A stretch of DNA of 33,804 bases from Perkinsus marinus ATCC 50983 (GCF_000006405.1 NW_003200720.1:135102-168905), one strand, 5' to 3'. Shown: positions 1-10,663, counted from the first letter of the stretch. Program-made: numbers and translations. The notes: generated by a model from the sequence alone, not told the origin.

Positions 1-303
1 TTTTCCGGTTTTCACTAGTGTTTTTTTTCAAATTTTCCTGGTGAAACTCCATCATATCAGCCGATAATGTTGATAACTCACTTTGTTGGGATACCACTAT
101 TATCATACCATGCCAATTGGAAATTATCCAGCAAGTGCAGACTGCTCGGTTCATCGTAGATAACTGTTATCGTCGTTTTTATTATGAAAAGTGTCGAAGT
201 TTTTATGCACGCATATGTTCGGGTTTCCTCTGATGATGTTTTATACGTATATGACTTTTGATTTGTCAGTGCTGATGATCATACCACTCCTTTGCTATTT
301 CAG

Positions 304-3283
304 GAGTGCATCTTCCTCTGTGTATCAATCGCTGAGTGAAGACGAGCTCATTCATAACGGCATTGCCTGTGTAATGCAAAGTGTGGTAAGGGGTTGTATC
401 ACACCAGTTCGCTAGGTGCAAGAAGCCTCCGTTACTAAGGACAAGTTACGTCGACAACAGTTGTTGAGGAAAGCTAAAGCGATGCTGATGGAAGCTCTAC
501 AGCGACAACGACAAGGGAATGTAATAAGGGAGGTATATGGCATTTTATGGAAGGATAGTAATCTCCTGATAATAGAAGTCCAATCACGGCAAGCGAGTGG
601 TGATAGACAAAATAGAACAGCACTTCTTGAGGTTGATATTTTATTCGTGGTTTTGGTGAAGTACATAGAGCGTTATACCCGGGCTGTTTGAGGGTTGAGG
701 AGTGTAGTAAAAAATATTCTGGGAGTTTATGCCGTGGTATGAAGAACACATTTCACGGGGCGAAAAACGGATGAAAAAAATGCATGGTTTGAGTTCCTGA
801 TTGTTCATGTTGTTTATTGTTAGCCTGGGCACGCCCCTAGAGAGGATGATGCGGTAACAGTTCACTTAGCTGCAGTATTGCTGTCTTTGGGAGAGAATCC
901 TGATGATGTAGTAGTGTTACGGTATGGGTAATGTTAGTTAGGTTTCAGGTGAGGAAAATATTGGGGATGTCGACTCCGCGAAAGACCCCCTTGAAAAGTA
1001 TGGGAGGTTCTTCAGGTGCACTGATGACGGTAAGTTGGTTGAATCTTGAGGTTGACCGTGGAAGATACAGATTAGGCCCGGATATGTACTATTTTTCAGA
1101 GTCCTGAGTGTTCCTGTCCAACCCCAGCAACGACGGCAACAGCGTCACCTAGTGGGGAGCGGCGAGTGGTAAGTAGTCAAACTCGTCGTCATCATTCTTG
1201 TCATTGGAGTTTTACCCGTTTTACGCAAGTGATGTAAAACTCGGTGAAAAACGCGATATTCTTGTGATATGCAGTAGTCGTGAAATATGTCTTTCATATC
1301 ACTAGGGTGGCCGTGAAACTCCACTATTGTTGTTGTCACTGTGTGTAGGTATCAGTACAGCTACTAGAGGATGAAGGATGCCAGTTGGAGTCGGAGAGGC
1401 GTGAGGTTGTCCACACCCAAAATGTAAACATTTCTAAGTGTTTGATGAGGAATAGTTGCTCATGTTCGATTTCGAGGGCGGTGTTAAAGACGTCATTAGT
1501 AAATTGTTGTACGGCTTGGGCTTCTGAGTTCGAGGCTGTTTTGAAGGAAATGTGGTATTCGTTGTGAATTTTCGCCGATGGGAATTTTGTGGCGCGTGAC
1601 GTTGCGTCATTGTTGTTGTTTAGGTTGGACCTTTACCGTCGATGCCAATCAGAGTGGTCGAAAATGAAGTGTCGTATGAACCCAAGGAGTCACCACAGAG
1701 TTCGCCGCCTCTACCGAACTGTGCTCCAGAAGTGCTGTTGAAATATCACTCGTTAATGCAGGTATCTCACGGAAAATTTTTTTTCGGGAAAATTTTGTAG
1801 ATTTTTCCCCTCAGGCGTGTCCATCCCCTGCTGCATTTTCTCCGGTTCCTTCACGACGTGGCAGTGAGAGCGACTCTTTGCAAATTTGGGTGGGGTCGCC
1901 GGGGATCGAACCTGTGCGGGGTAGGAGCATGTGGGTATTCAGGTCGATCAACGGCGAGGGACAGGGTCTCGACGAGATGGGAGTATTGATGAAACGCCGT
2001 GTGGATGGTATGGCGAATACGATGATGACGATTCCGGAATAGGCCAAGACGACTCAGTTTCGGCAATTGAATTTGATCCGGATAACGACGAGCCTCTCTC
2101 AGATGAGGTTGGGGTAGAGAGAAGCTGAAGCTGTTTTGACGCTTTTTTCATCAGAAATGCGACGAGTTGTTATCCGAGATCGTCAGTCAGGCAGGCAGCT
2201 CGATTGGCCACTCCCCGGCCTCATCCGTGGGTAGGAATAGTATGTCACCGCGCGCTCGGGCCATACCACTCCTTGACCAAATCTTAGGTTCTGATTGGCA
2301 GAGCGCCGACTTCGACCCCTTACTGGACGACAATCGCGATAAGTCTTTGTCAGTGTTCCTTCACTGTGGTATCACAGGAGAGTTGATGTCAAAGTAATCG
2401 GGCGCGCGCTTTTGTCGATGTCATTCGACTTGACTTGCTTAGATTTGACATACCCTTGAGAGGCGAGAATTCGATCGATCGACTCTATAGCGATTTGGAA
2501 GACTCCCTGCTGCAAAATTGCGGTGTAGGGTTGGCGGACACCCATTGGGTGAGGGAGAATCAGAAGATACGATGTGACAAGCGGATGTTGGTCTCGGCGT
2601 TATCGGCGGTGAGTTGAGCGAGGAGTGGTATGGATGGAGTTGTTGTATGTGTTATTCCAGACGGGCCAGTGTCAGCTTCGGCTGTGTACAGTTCCTAAAA
2701 CGCCGCCCGCTGAGATGGACGTTTATACTGGAAATCCGCAGGGAGCGGGCATACGATTGAAGTCGTTGATACCACATAGTGTTTCCCCTGAGAGATTAGT
2801 TACATTAATGTCGACGTAAGTGGTCGTTGTGGTTTTACTCTTATTAGTGTTGTTCCCGATTCAGTCCCCTTCGTCGACGGCTCGACTACTCTGTCGTATT
2901 GGTATCACAGATGGATTCGGGCAACTCATGTTGGCTGTCGGGGAAGGCCCTCTCTATTGATTATAAGGGAGGTGTCATTCAGTTCACTCTCACTGTGGCT
3001 CAAGTCAAGAGTTTGCTTAGACGAACTCAAGATGGGTAGGAGGAGGAGGAGGAAAATAAACCATATCTTGCAATCTTGCATTTCCTCAACGTTATTCAGG
3101 TTGTTCGATATCTATTTGGTTGTCGACGGGTCCCTCCGTAGTGAGAATCGCCGTACGGTTGTGATTATTGAGAACTCTGGTGTCGTCCCAGAAGGCGGTG
3201 TTGATGACGGAGTTGATATGGAGAGTAGCTCGTGTGACTCCTCTGACGTTGCTTCCTGGGCTGAATTCGACCCGATACTATGA
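304..3283 (+). CDS. Multi-exon gene of unknown function, 5' end not found
   Basis: Not recognised. Exons read by splice sites and phase: 304-385, 416-520, 824-907, 949-1029, 1100-1168, 1349-1423, 1624-1761, 1815-1889, 1943-2107, 2155-2393, 2443-2608, 2661-2815, 2865-3035, 3100-3283 (TGA). Introns in the 3' half are 47-64 bp and mostly phase 0, which supports the chain. The first intron joined here (386-415, 30 bp) is suspiciously short, and exons may be missing in 521-823, 1169-1348 and 1424-1623. The protein starts with a basic helix-like stretch (KDKLRRQQLLRKAKAMLM), has a Ser/Pro-rich middle and acidic patches (EYDDDDSG), then a more globular C-terminal half (e.g. FDIPLRGENSIDRLYSDLED, SPERLVTLMSTPLRRRLDY, VIQFTLTVAQVKSLLRR) and an acidic, Ser-rich tail. 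I see no catalytic motif. Real gene: fairly sure. Function: unknown. Confidence 0.7.
1890..1942 (-). other. 53-bp intron with antisense tRNA T-arm-like core
   Basis: This intron of the first gene starts GTGGGG and ends TTCAG. Its core, read on the minus strand, is ACAGGTTCGATCCCCGG, the layout of a tRNA T stem, T loop (TTCGATC) and stem. Stem pairing is imperfect, while the B-box-like loop is intact. It is one of about 16 such introns in the window. Confidence 0.6.
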
Positions 3284-3722
3284 CAAGCTCTGATGCTATG
3301 ATCGATTTGTCCTCATTACTACATCGCTGTCCTCATTTTTGTATGCGACCGATGTTTCCAATGTTGTCGTTGTTGTCGTGGCCGGTTACGTCTTCTCCTC
3401 ATCCACTTATCGTTGTGATCAGTCGGCCTTATACTGTGAGTCTTGGGTGAACTGCAATTGAGTAAAATCGGGAAGGATTCTATGTCGATTAAATCCTCTT
3501 TGTATTGAGGGGTGCTCTACAGATGATAGAACAACTCGTTTGCCCTTTACTACGTCCAACGCTTGTTGTTAGCGAATCGTCGTAGTCATCGGGAAACGAA
3601 TTCAGTTGGTATTGTTAGCATCGCTTCAAGCTGTATTTTGTTGTGTTATTGATAGTGGCAATATGAATAGCAACACAATCGAGGTAATGGATGAAAATGA
3701 AAAAATGGTGGAAAAAATGACA
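3284..3722. other. Intergenic, convergent 3' ends
   Basis: Lies between the TGA of the plus-strand gene and the TAA of the minus-strand gene. No exon, repeat or RNA gene seen. Open frames on the plus strand at 3606-4221 are antisense shadows of the minus-strand gene. Confidence 0.5.
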
Positions 3723-4289
3723 TTAGTATTGAATTTTGAAAAGAGGGCCAGCATCATCACGTTTGCAGTAACAGTCCTCGCACAAATAGGCCTTACCGCC
3801 GTATTCCTTACCACAGGGAAGTTCCATTATCGCAACCTTCTTGGTCAAACACTCAGTACAGAAACCGACACCAGAGGATTCGAAATGTACAGCAGCATGG
3901 TTGGTTGGAGTATACTGCATGGAAGGCTTGGGAATCTTCAGCTCATCAACCAACTCGTTTAAGGCCTTCATAACGCTCTCCTCATTTACCGTCTTCATCA
4001 TATCAATAACGCGCGAAGTGTCCTCGCCGAGTAAGTTGTCTACACTGACCGCCCCGAAGTTCTTCTTGGAAGCGGCGAGATCGAGCAGAGCAGATCGAAG
4101 GAGATCTGCTGCAACGATGCGGTCAGCGTGTGTGCCACCGACACTGCGTTTTGCTACATCACGTAACTTCTTAGAGAACTCGGCAGCCTCCTTCGTAGTA
4201 GGAGGGTCCATCTTGTCGTAATGAATACCCTCATAGGCGTGATGACCACCGAAGTACTCGCAGTCGGTCGAGTGAGTTTCAATAGACAT
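3723..4289 (-). CDS. Unknown 188-aa protein with Cys-rich, possibly zinc-binding C-terminus
   Basis: Single open frame of 188 codons plus TAA. I chose the ATG at 4289 (MSIETHSTDCEYFGGHHAYE) rather than the in-frame extension upstream, which has no ATG at its end and is low in quality. Residues about 30-130 look alpha-helical and charged (KEAAEFSKKLRDVAKRS, SVMKALNELVDELKIP). The last 45 residues hold six to seven cysteines: CTEC, then LPCGK, then LCEDCYC. That is a spacing able to bind one or two zinc ions, as in small treble-clef or RING-like tails, but it matches no family I can name. No intron is evident, in contrast to every other gene here. Coding is likely from the length and sensible composition; function is unknown. 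Confidence 0.62.
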   Translation of the reverse strand: MSIETHSTDCEYFGGHHAYEGIHYDKMDPPTTKEAAEFSKKLRDVAKRSVGGTHADRIVAADLLRSALLDLAASKKNFGAVSVDNLLGEDTSRVIDMMKTVNEESVMKALNELVDELKIPKPSMQYTPTNHAAVHFESSGVGFCTECLTKKVAIMELPCGKEYGGKAYLCEDCYCKRDDAGPLFKIQY

Positions 4290-5248
4290 GCTTTTTATAG
4301 GAGGTGGAAGACGCTGTTTGGGACTGCTCGTTTTTGGAGTACATATCAAGGCGCGCTAGCGTGGACACAAAGCCTTGGCCTGCGCTCTATCTATGCATTT
4401 GTTTTGGTATTTGGTTGTTTCGGTGGACTTCCGTGTGATGGCAATGCTTCGTACTGTTTGAGGGCTACTGTTTGGTTTAGAGTAGCATTGATTTGTGGTA
4501 TGTGATAGCCCAAGCCTGCCACGAGGATGAACAGTTGATTGCTCTCGAGTGTTCCGTAGACTCTATAGAACAGCGGATTGCTTTATAGTCTCCGGAATCA
4601 ACTCGGATCGATACTGTATAAAGTTGAAGCTTGTGTGATTTGAAGCCGCTCACGATTTGGGTTTGCATTCACCTAACTACTTGGGACCTTGCTAGCATAG
4701 CTATCCTATCTCGCTGAGATGCGTCACATTGATCATAGGGCGCGTTGAGTTCTGAAAGACAGTCCTCTAACAACTAGTCTCTTCCGCGCATCACAGGAGG
4801 AGCTAGATTTCCGAATCGTTATCAAACGTAATTAACTAATATTTCTCTACTCAGAAAAGCAAAGATGTGATCCACCAATAATGACAGGATCGACTTCAAC
4901 TAGTTGATTCCAATTCTCTGCTTTCCCACTGCCGGGATACTCGGGCGCAAGAACTTCCAGTCAGCATCCGTGTCTACTCTGGTTGAATCTTCAATCACCA
5001 GAACGCTATTGAAGATGAGTAGAAGTACATCAAGAGGTACCATTAACCGGTGGCGAATCAATCTTGGAGGATGTGTCCGATGGGTCGATCGAGGTAAAAT
5101 CGTTCGAGGGCGCCATACGATGCGGAGTCGGGACGCGGCTCAAGTAGGAAACATGAGGCGTCATCGAAGGGAGACGCATTACTTATCCCAGCATAATCCC
5201 TGCGCTGCTTGTGGTCAGTGGTCGGTGGACGGTGGTAACACAAACCTG
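4290..5248. other. Non-coding, nothing recognised
   Basis: Upstream of the Cys-rich gene. No convincing exon, repeat, RNA gene or MITE seen. The 4904-5383 open frame runs into a microsatellite and is not called. Confidence 0.4.
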
Positions 5249-5381
5249 TCCTCCTTCTCTCTCCTTTCCTCCTTCTTCCTTTCCTCCTTCTTCCTTTCCT
5301 CCTTCTTCCTTTCCTTTCCTTTCCTTTCCTTTCCTTTCCTTTCCTTTCCTTTCCTTTCCTTTCCTTTCCTTTCCTTTCCTT
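5249..5381. repeat. Pyrimidine-strand microsatellite
   Basis: Plus strand is almost pure C/T: three copies of a 15-bp unit built from CTTTCCTCCTTCTTC, followed by about sixteen tandem CTTTC (TTTCC) pentamers. Such purine/pyrimidine mirror tracts can form triplex DNA. Long open frames across it on both strands are artefacts of the repeat. Confidence 0.95.
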
Positions 5382-6112
5382 AACATCTTAACAAAACATC
5401 TTAATGAATACAATCTTAATAATACAAACTTAACTTAACATCGCCTTAATGAACCGATTATCAAGAAAGACTTCTGAGAACTCAAACAAGGAGCGCGCAG
5501 ATGTCAGCGGAGGCAACGCGGTCCGACGCTTAGGGTATCAAAAATAAGAACCCCAACGACCGCTTCCACGGAAACAGTCACCCCGATTTTTCCTCGGGTG
5601 CGTCGATGATGATGACCTTTTTGTCAAAAAGAAGGCAATCAAAAACTTTCAAGGGAAATAATGATTAACAATGAAAATGATTATAACAAACAATGATTTC
5701 AATGGTTCCGTGAAATAACCATCATGCAGGGTCGAAAATGGGGGAACCTATCTAACGCAAATCCAAGGCTGGTCGAGGAAAGATACGAATCATGTCCACA
5801 TGTTCACCATGTCTTTGGTAGTGCTTTGTGAGACGGGGAGATCTCTCTTCCGTCACTCGCCACGAAATGGGAGTTCGCTGATCGCACCACTGACTGCTCG
5901 GGGTGGTCAGGTGACACTAGCCACTTGTTCACCTATACGATGTGGTCAAGGTGCGGTATGGAATATAATTCACTTTGAACTCCACCCAAGCGTCGCTGTG
6001 CATCGCGTTTCTCCCATTGCTCCCCTCTGGAGTGAATCTTTTGATGAGGACTGTCCCTGCGAACCTGAAAGGAAGATGCTCAGAATCGATCATGGAAAAA
6101 TATCTCAACCCT
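5382..6112. other. No supported gene
   Basis: AT-rich start, then an open frame at 5800-6114 with no family resemblance. Nothing else seen. Confidence 0.35.
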
Positions 6113-6196
6113 GAATCCTATGTAAGTTTCAAGAATTAGCTTGTGGAAACTCCTGAACTCAGCTGAGAAGAGCGAGCATATATCTCTCCAACACTG
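6113..6196 (-). mobile_element. hAT-like MITE, truncated copy
   Basis: Carries only one end of the family described at 7152-7335: the internal CTCAGCTGAG block and the terminal CATATAT...CCAACACTG. The other half is missing. Strand is given relative to the copy at 7152. Confidence 0.7.
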
Positions 6197-6208
6197 CTTA
6201 TATGAAGT

Positions 6209-6230
6209 GCCTCCTGAGGAGGCCCTCCTC
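6209..6230. repeat. Chained palindrome
   Basis: GCCTCCT-G-AGGAGGC overlaps GAGGAGG-C-CCTCCTC. Two one-base-centre palindromes share an arm. It lies 12 bp past a MITE end. Confidence 0.9.
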
Positions 6231-6818
6231 ACTCACCAATCATCATCAGTAGGGTTATGAAGATCTATTTGTTTCACCGGACCAACATCAGGACCCAGTA
6301 TGGATACAGCGTAATGGCGACCAGCCTTCAAGTGCTGCTTCAGCAAGTACCATCCCGAACCTGAATCCCCTGGGTTCATGGGGGGAGATGATTAAATGTC
6401 CTATTTGAACGCGGGGATACAACCTGATATTAGTTGTCGAGAAAAGCGTAAAATTCTAGTACTATTTTCGTGTTGCCTCCGACTATACGAAAAAAGGTGC
6501 GGTTAGAGGTTTGTGTAGGCGAGAGATTTTCGGTAACGATTTCACAGAGTCGATCTGTACACAGGGATTAGCACTGTGCGTGAAGCCTTGCCGAGTTTCA
6601 ATGTTGTCTTATAGATACCTACACGTATGGTAGTCGTAGTGTTTGTCATAGCCATGGAGCTGTATGTAGATCGGACCGTCTGTGCCACTATCAAAGGGCT
6701 CTGATGATCCAGAATCTCCTCTGACGTGGAATTGCTTCAGCGGTGTTTGAACTTGGACTATATATCTGGGAGTGACGTTATAGCAGTAGTTTTATTGAAA
6801 CGATCAGAGCTGATCACT
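6231..6818. other. No supported gene
   Basis: No recognisable exon or repeat. Short low-quality open frames only. Confidence 0.35.
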
Positions 6819-7140
6819 TCAACAACGACTCGATTTCACTTCATTGGTGAGGCAGATTTGAGTTATACAGTTCCGATATTGTGATGTAAGTATAGGGTAC
6901 ATGAGTTCGTATTCGCGTTTCGCGTATTCGCGAATTAGAGCGTACTCTGCCAAATGTTTGGGTATAACACAGCTATCTCCATCGAGTGGTCGGTCGAGAA
7001 GCCCTCCGAGGTCCTTGGCCTTGGCATTCATAATCATACCGACTTCGTTGTGATGTTGATGATGGCTGAGCGTGACAAGGAAACCATATCGAATACGTTG
7101 TTGGGGATGTACGGCAAATTGATTTTGAATTTTCGAACTG
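6819..7140 (-). CDS. Candidate terminal exon of an unknown minus-strand gene
   Basis: An open frame of about 105 codons runs from a possible acceptor CATAG near 7141 to the stop at 6819. It reads in part NEVGMIMNAKAKDLGGLLDR and EYALIREYAKREYELMYP, which looks like ordinary soluble protein. The acceptor lies against the target duplication of the MITE at 7152, so the MITE would be in the preceding intron. I could not find the upstream exons with confidence, and no family is recognised. It could also be a chance open frame, since the Met at 7037 would give only 72 residues. Confidence 0.35.
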
Positions 7141-7151
7141 ACTATGGAATC

Positions 7152-7335
7152 CGATGTGGGATTATATCTTTGGTCTTCTCAGCTGAGTTCGAGAGTTTCC
7201 TCACTACGTTATTGAAATCTTTAACTAGGAGTAGAAGTGTACAAAAACCAAAGATAGTTTCCCGAATATTCCTCTAATAATTTTCATATTGTCACCAACA
7301 CATGTAATTGACCATGTGCATATATTCCAACACTG
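7152..7335 (+). mobile_element. hAT-like MITE, full length, with intact 8-bp target duplication
   Basis: 184 bp. The ends are CGATGTGGGATTATATC and CATATATTCCAACACTG, degenerate inverted repeats of the family terminus CAGTGTTGGAATATATG. ATGGAATC is duplicated exactly at 7144-7151 and 7336-7343. The CAGNG...CNCTG end type and 8-bp duplication are hallmarks of hAT DNA transposons. No coding capacity, so it is non-autonomous. Shared internal blocks: CTCAGCTGAG near one end, GGTAGAAGTGTAC in the middle, ACACATGTAGTTGACCATG near the other. Confidence 0.88.
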
Positions 7336-7449
7336 ATGGAATCGCATGAAACAAGCGCTATTGAGCTTGAGAATTGATTCTGAGTTTCAGAACTTGTCCG
7401 AATCAGAAACAGTACTAAAATATCCAAAAGTCGAAGCCACAGATCTAAC

Positions 7450-7530
7450 GACAGCGGCAGGATTCGAACCTGCGCAGGCAGAGCCTAGTGGATTTCGAGT
7501 CCACCTCCTTAACCACTCGGACACGCTGTC
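7450..7530 (-). tRNA. tRNA-Ser(CGA)
   Basis: 81 nt and complete. Perfect 7-bp acceptor stem (GACAGCG with CGCTGTC); A box TGTCCGAGTGG; anticodon stem GTGGA/TCCAC around loop CTCGAAA (anticodon CGA, reads UCG); long type II variable arm with stem AGGC/GCCT; T arm GCAGG-TTCGAAT-CCTGC. No intron and no encoded CCA. A T run lies about 20 bp downstream as a possible pol III terminator. It is flanked on both sides by MITE copies (7152-7335 and 7606-7789). Confidence 0.97.
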
Positions 7531-7605
7531 TGATGATATGTGGTCTCTCCAAAACTCTCATCATGCACACTGGTGTGGATATCATTTTATGAAAAATCAT
7601 TCACC

Positions 7606-7789
7606 CAGTGTGGGAACATATGTTTGGTTTCCTCAACTGAATTCGTAAATTTCCTAACTGTATTGTGAAAATCCACACAGTTTTGGGTAGAAGTTTACAA
7701 AAACAAGAGATAATTACTCAACATTTTCTCAGAATTTCCACATTTTTAGCAACACATGTAGTTAACCATGTGCATACATTCCCACACCG
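7606..7789 (+). mobile_element. hAT-like MITE, full length
   Basis: 184 bp from CAGTGTGGGAACATATG to CATACATTCCCACACCG, same orientation as the copy at 7152. The target duplication is no longer clear. The sequence beyond it (7790-8010) contains an open minus-strand frame of uncertain status. Confidence 0.85.
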
Positions 7790-7983
7790 ACACACCTGTG
7801 AGATGAGTCGCTTCCAGAGAAGGACGTCAAGATATGTACGAGGTCGAGCATTGAATAATTGACAGAAAACTTCACGAGAGGTGATTTGGACAATCCTCGA
7901 TTCCCCTCTCTCGGATGCAGCTGAGAGCAACTCTTTCGTTTTTCTGTGTCCATGTTGAAGTTCCCAGCGAGAGGATCTTCGTT

Positions 7984-8048
7984 CTCATCTGAGATGAGCG
8001 AGACTCGCCCGCCCGTCCAAATAGTAGTCTGACTACTATTTGGACGGG
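7984..8048. repeat. Hairpin cluster including an 18-bp arm palindrome
   Basis: CTCATCT-G-AGATGAG at 7984-7998, GCGAG-A-CTCGC at 7998-8008, then 8012-8048: an 18-bp arm beginning CCCGTCCAAATAG, one centre base (T8030), and its perfect reverse complement ending CTATTTGGACGGG. Confidence 0.97.
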
Positions 8049-8573
8049 TGGAGTGACTCACTCTTCTGCACATCGGCGTTTGAAAGATGGAGAATCTACA
8101 CTGTCGATCATGACCTATGATCAGATATTACGTGAGTTAACCCCACCCAGCTGTGAAACAGCAAGAAATCGATGCAGTGGTATCTGCGTCGCACACACGA
8201 CTGTATCTGGAATTCATTAGTCTCTGATGATCAATGATTATAATGATATCGATTCAGTATGGCGTTTGATTATAAAATTAATAATATTAATCTGAAAAGA
8301 TTGCTATCAAAATTCGAAAAATTCCCACAACGCAGATACCACCGATGCCTCCGATTTCAATAGCTCGTTACCAGTCAATGGGACCAGAAGTTAAATCGGG
8401 AGAGCAGTGCGAACCTTGATGCCCAACCTGAACCCTGTCGATGGAGTCGAAACTTCACAAACATCTGGTTGAAGTAATCCCAGAGACCCATCAAGTATGA
8501 TTGTAGCTGACTGCGCTTGAGCACATTCATCGTCGGGCTTCTTGATGTGGTTTTTAGTAGGGGAAGAGGCCTT

Positions 8574-8596
8574 AGTAGGAATCCTACTGTAGGATT
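8574..8596. repeat. Chained palindrome
   Basis: AGTAGGA-A-TCCTACT overlaps AATCCTAC-T-GTAGGATT. Confidence 0.95.
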
Positions 8597-8811
8597 GGGT
8601 TGCTGCTTCCCTTTTCCCTCAGATTTCCGGTTGGGAGAAGAGGCTTGGGATGGGCTTCTGCATGCTAGTAGCCTCTAGCATGATGCTACTGCGAAATGAT
8701 CAGCTTTACCACAACGAGCACAGAATTTGTGAAAGGCTGGGCAACACTGCTCCCTATCTTCTCCATGAACTCGGGCGCAATGTCGGCAAGTACCAATTGG
8801 TAGTTCATGTT

Positions 8812-9012
8812 TCACCATGGGTCGGACCCATGGCATGGGACATGAACGTACCCCTCTACATGACGGGTTACGACATCCCCGAGCACACCCAGGCAGCCTG
8901 TTGGTAGGCCCTTGGGTTGTTTGCCATTAAGAAATGCCTCATCTAATTCGATGATCCCTCCTACGTCATGAAGAGGTGAGATGGCAGCCTTTGTTGCCTT
9001 TGGCATGGTCAT
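8812..9012 (-). pseudogene. IS1595/Merlin-like transposase remnant
   Basis: Minus-strand frame with GGIIELDEAFLNGKQ followed by GVLGDVVTRHVEGYVH. This resembles the first catalytic Asp block (V-E-x-D-E-x-x-x-G-K) and following strand of the ISXO2-like DDE transposase domain used by IS1595 and Merlin elements. Only about 65 residues are open and palindromes interrupt the region, so it is a fragment. Family assignment is from motif resemblance only. Confidence 0.35.
8815..8839. repeat. Chained palindrome
   Basis: CCATGGGTC-G-GACCCATGG overlaps CCCATG-G-CATGGG. Confidence 0.95.
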
Positions 9013-9192
9013 CTCGCCACCAGGGTTAGCTCATTCAATGAGCCTCACTGGTACTTAAAACCAGACGCTGCCGAAGACAAACGCTGACCAGCCTGTCTAT
9101 CACTGTCAATGACCTGATAAGATGGTGATGAATGGCGTAAGAGGTAAGCTACTGTAAGGCAACATATCGGCTTGAAGTCGGGGTCACGAAGG

Positions 9193-9495
9193 TCACATCG
9201 GAAACCCGAACTTCGCCCGTGTCTCCGTGTCAGACCGGGTACTGTCGGCCAAGGCCGACTCCTCGCGAGCAGCGGTGCATTCTGGTCCAGAGTGGTCCAG
9301 AATTTCTGGAGTTACGTACACCCGACATCTGATGAAGAATCGTACATGTGGACGGCGACGACCAATTAGACACTTCAGGACACCGTGCAGCGCCTCGGCA
9401 GCGTTGTTTGTCCTATGTCGCATGCCCACTGGAGCTTTATGTAATATATTGAATATATCGGTGGCGTTTTCCATGTTTAGGCCTGAGAGGTGCAT
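9193..9495 (-). pseudogene. Transposase C-terminal-like remnant
   Basis: The frame contains HRTNNAAEALHGVLKCLIG, like the T-N-N-x-x-E-x-x-H-x-x-L block downstream of the DDE core in MULE-type and ISXO2-type transposases. On the minus strand it lies before the 8812-9012 fragment, which is the wrong order for one intact gene, so the two are separate or rearranged pieces. Confidence 0.3.
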
Positions 9496-9632
9496 CTACA
9501 GTGTAGATTCTACACAGCAATTCCCAAGAATGATATCTCACGTAGGGCCCCTACGGTAAAGGCCATTTGGCGACACTCTAGCCAGAGTCTGGCTGCCAGA
9601 CTGAGTCGAGCCTTGTTTAACAAGGCTTGTTA
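9494..9632. repeat. Palindrome cluster
   Basis: One-base-centre palindromes: ATCTACA-G-TGTAGAT chained to GTGTAGA-T-TCTACAC (9494-9515); CGTAGGG-C-CCCTACG (9541-9555); AGTCTGGC-T-GCCAGACT (9586-9602); GCCTTGTT-T-AACAAGGC (9610-9626) chained to TAACAAG-G-CTTGTTA (9618-9632). Confidence 0.95.
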
Positions 9633-10545
9633 GGTGAAGCCACGGTGCTTGGAGTCTCGACGATGCTTGAAGCACTTGGTGGTTTCGAATAGTCCTTAAG
9701 CGCACCTGCCACACTTTCCCTGACCTTCTCCCTGATGCATGCTGCCAACTCCTCGAAATTAAACGTCAAGGATGTGCTTAAAGATGACTTCTCGGGAGAA
9801 AGGGGAAAGTCCACGGGTGATTTTGAATCTCACGTATAGGACTAACTTGATGTTTAATCAAATGTTGAACTCGACAGTTGACACCTTTTCCAGGAAAACT
9901 TCTGTACTCTTCTCTTCAATACAAGGGCCACCGAAGAGCTGTTTGGAATTCCAGTCACGTGGAATCCAACTTATATTTACCATAAGGAATCTAGCGAACA
10001 TAATCCCTGGTGGAGACACACGTTGAAACGGCTTTGACGAGTAGCATCGATCTCTCTTGCATTCTATTATCATGAATGTAGGGTCTATTTACTAGATTCC
10101 AGTATGATTTCGTTATAAGCGACTCCCCCTGATGAGTGTCTGGCCATGACAATCGCTTGCACATCAACTGCTTTGTGGCGCTGAAGTGGGTTAAATGGGA
10201 ACAGCGGGATTTCGGTATGCACGCATGCTCATTGCGCGGCTCCCTAGCAGATTCTGTTGAACCTCTTTCAAAGGGATCCAATGGGTCTGGCGTATGAATG
10301 GTTGGGCTCGAAGCTTAAGTCAAAGCTCGAATTTCGAGGGCCAGATATGTCTATTTTCCCCCATCCTAGGATGGAGGAATTGACGTGCGCGAAAACGTCC
10401 TCCCCAATGGAGAGTCCCCAAAATATAATCACATCACAGGAGTAGAGTGTTAAGGAGCACTCATTTGGTTTTTCTCCATGCCCCGGCAACCGAACCGAGC
10501 CGAAAGCCATACGCGGAACTTGAGACTAGAGTTCGAAATTTCAGT

Positions 10546-10663
10546 CGAAATTCGGACTCCGAATTTCGAAACCGAGTTGACTGTTTCGCTCTGGGTCACC
10601 CAGACTGGGTGATTCCGATTGTCAGGTGTAACCTTGACGTCATCCTCGTCGAGGATTCCTCGA
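10546..10663. repeat. Palindrome cluster
   Basis: CGAAATTCGGA-C-TCCGAATTTCG (10546-10568); CTGGGT-C-ACCCAG chained to TCACCCAG-A-CTGGGTGA (10591-10612); ATCCTCG-T-CGAGGAT chained to TCGAGGA-T-TCCTCGA (10642-10663). Confidence 0.95.

Larger units (their letters stand above)
7790..8811. other. Gene-poor stretch with hairpins
   Basis: Apart from the palindromes listed separately, I see no supported exon. The minus-strand frame at 7762-8073 overlaps the MITE and is not called. Confidence 0.35.

Noticed and set aside
2167-2397. Stop codon TAA at 2395 as the end of the first gene
   Set aside because: A phase-matched donor (AA|GTAATC) two bases earlier and a 49-bp intron lead into a further open exon, so the TAA is read as intronic.
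4904-5383. 159-codon plus-strand open frame, and its minus-strand partner
   Set aside because: Half of it is translation of the TTTCC microsatellite; both strands stay open because the repeat contains no stops.
8690-8790. Cys/His cluster on the minus strand resembling a zinc knuckle
   Set aside because: Spacing does not fit the CCHC pattern and another frame there fits a transposase fragment better.
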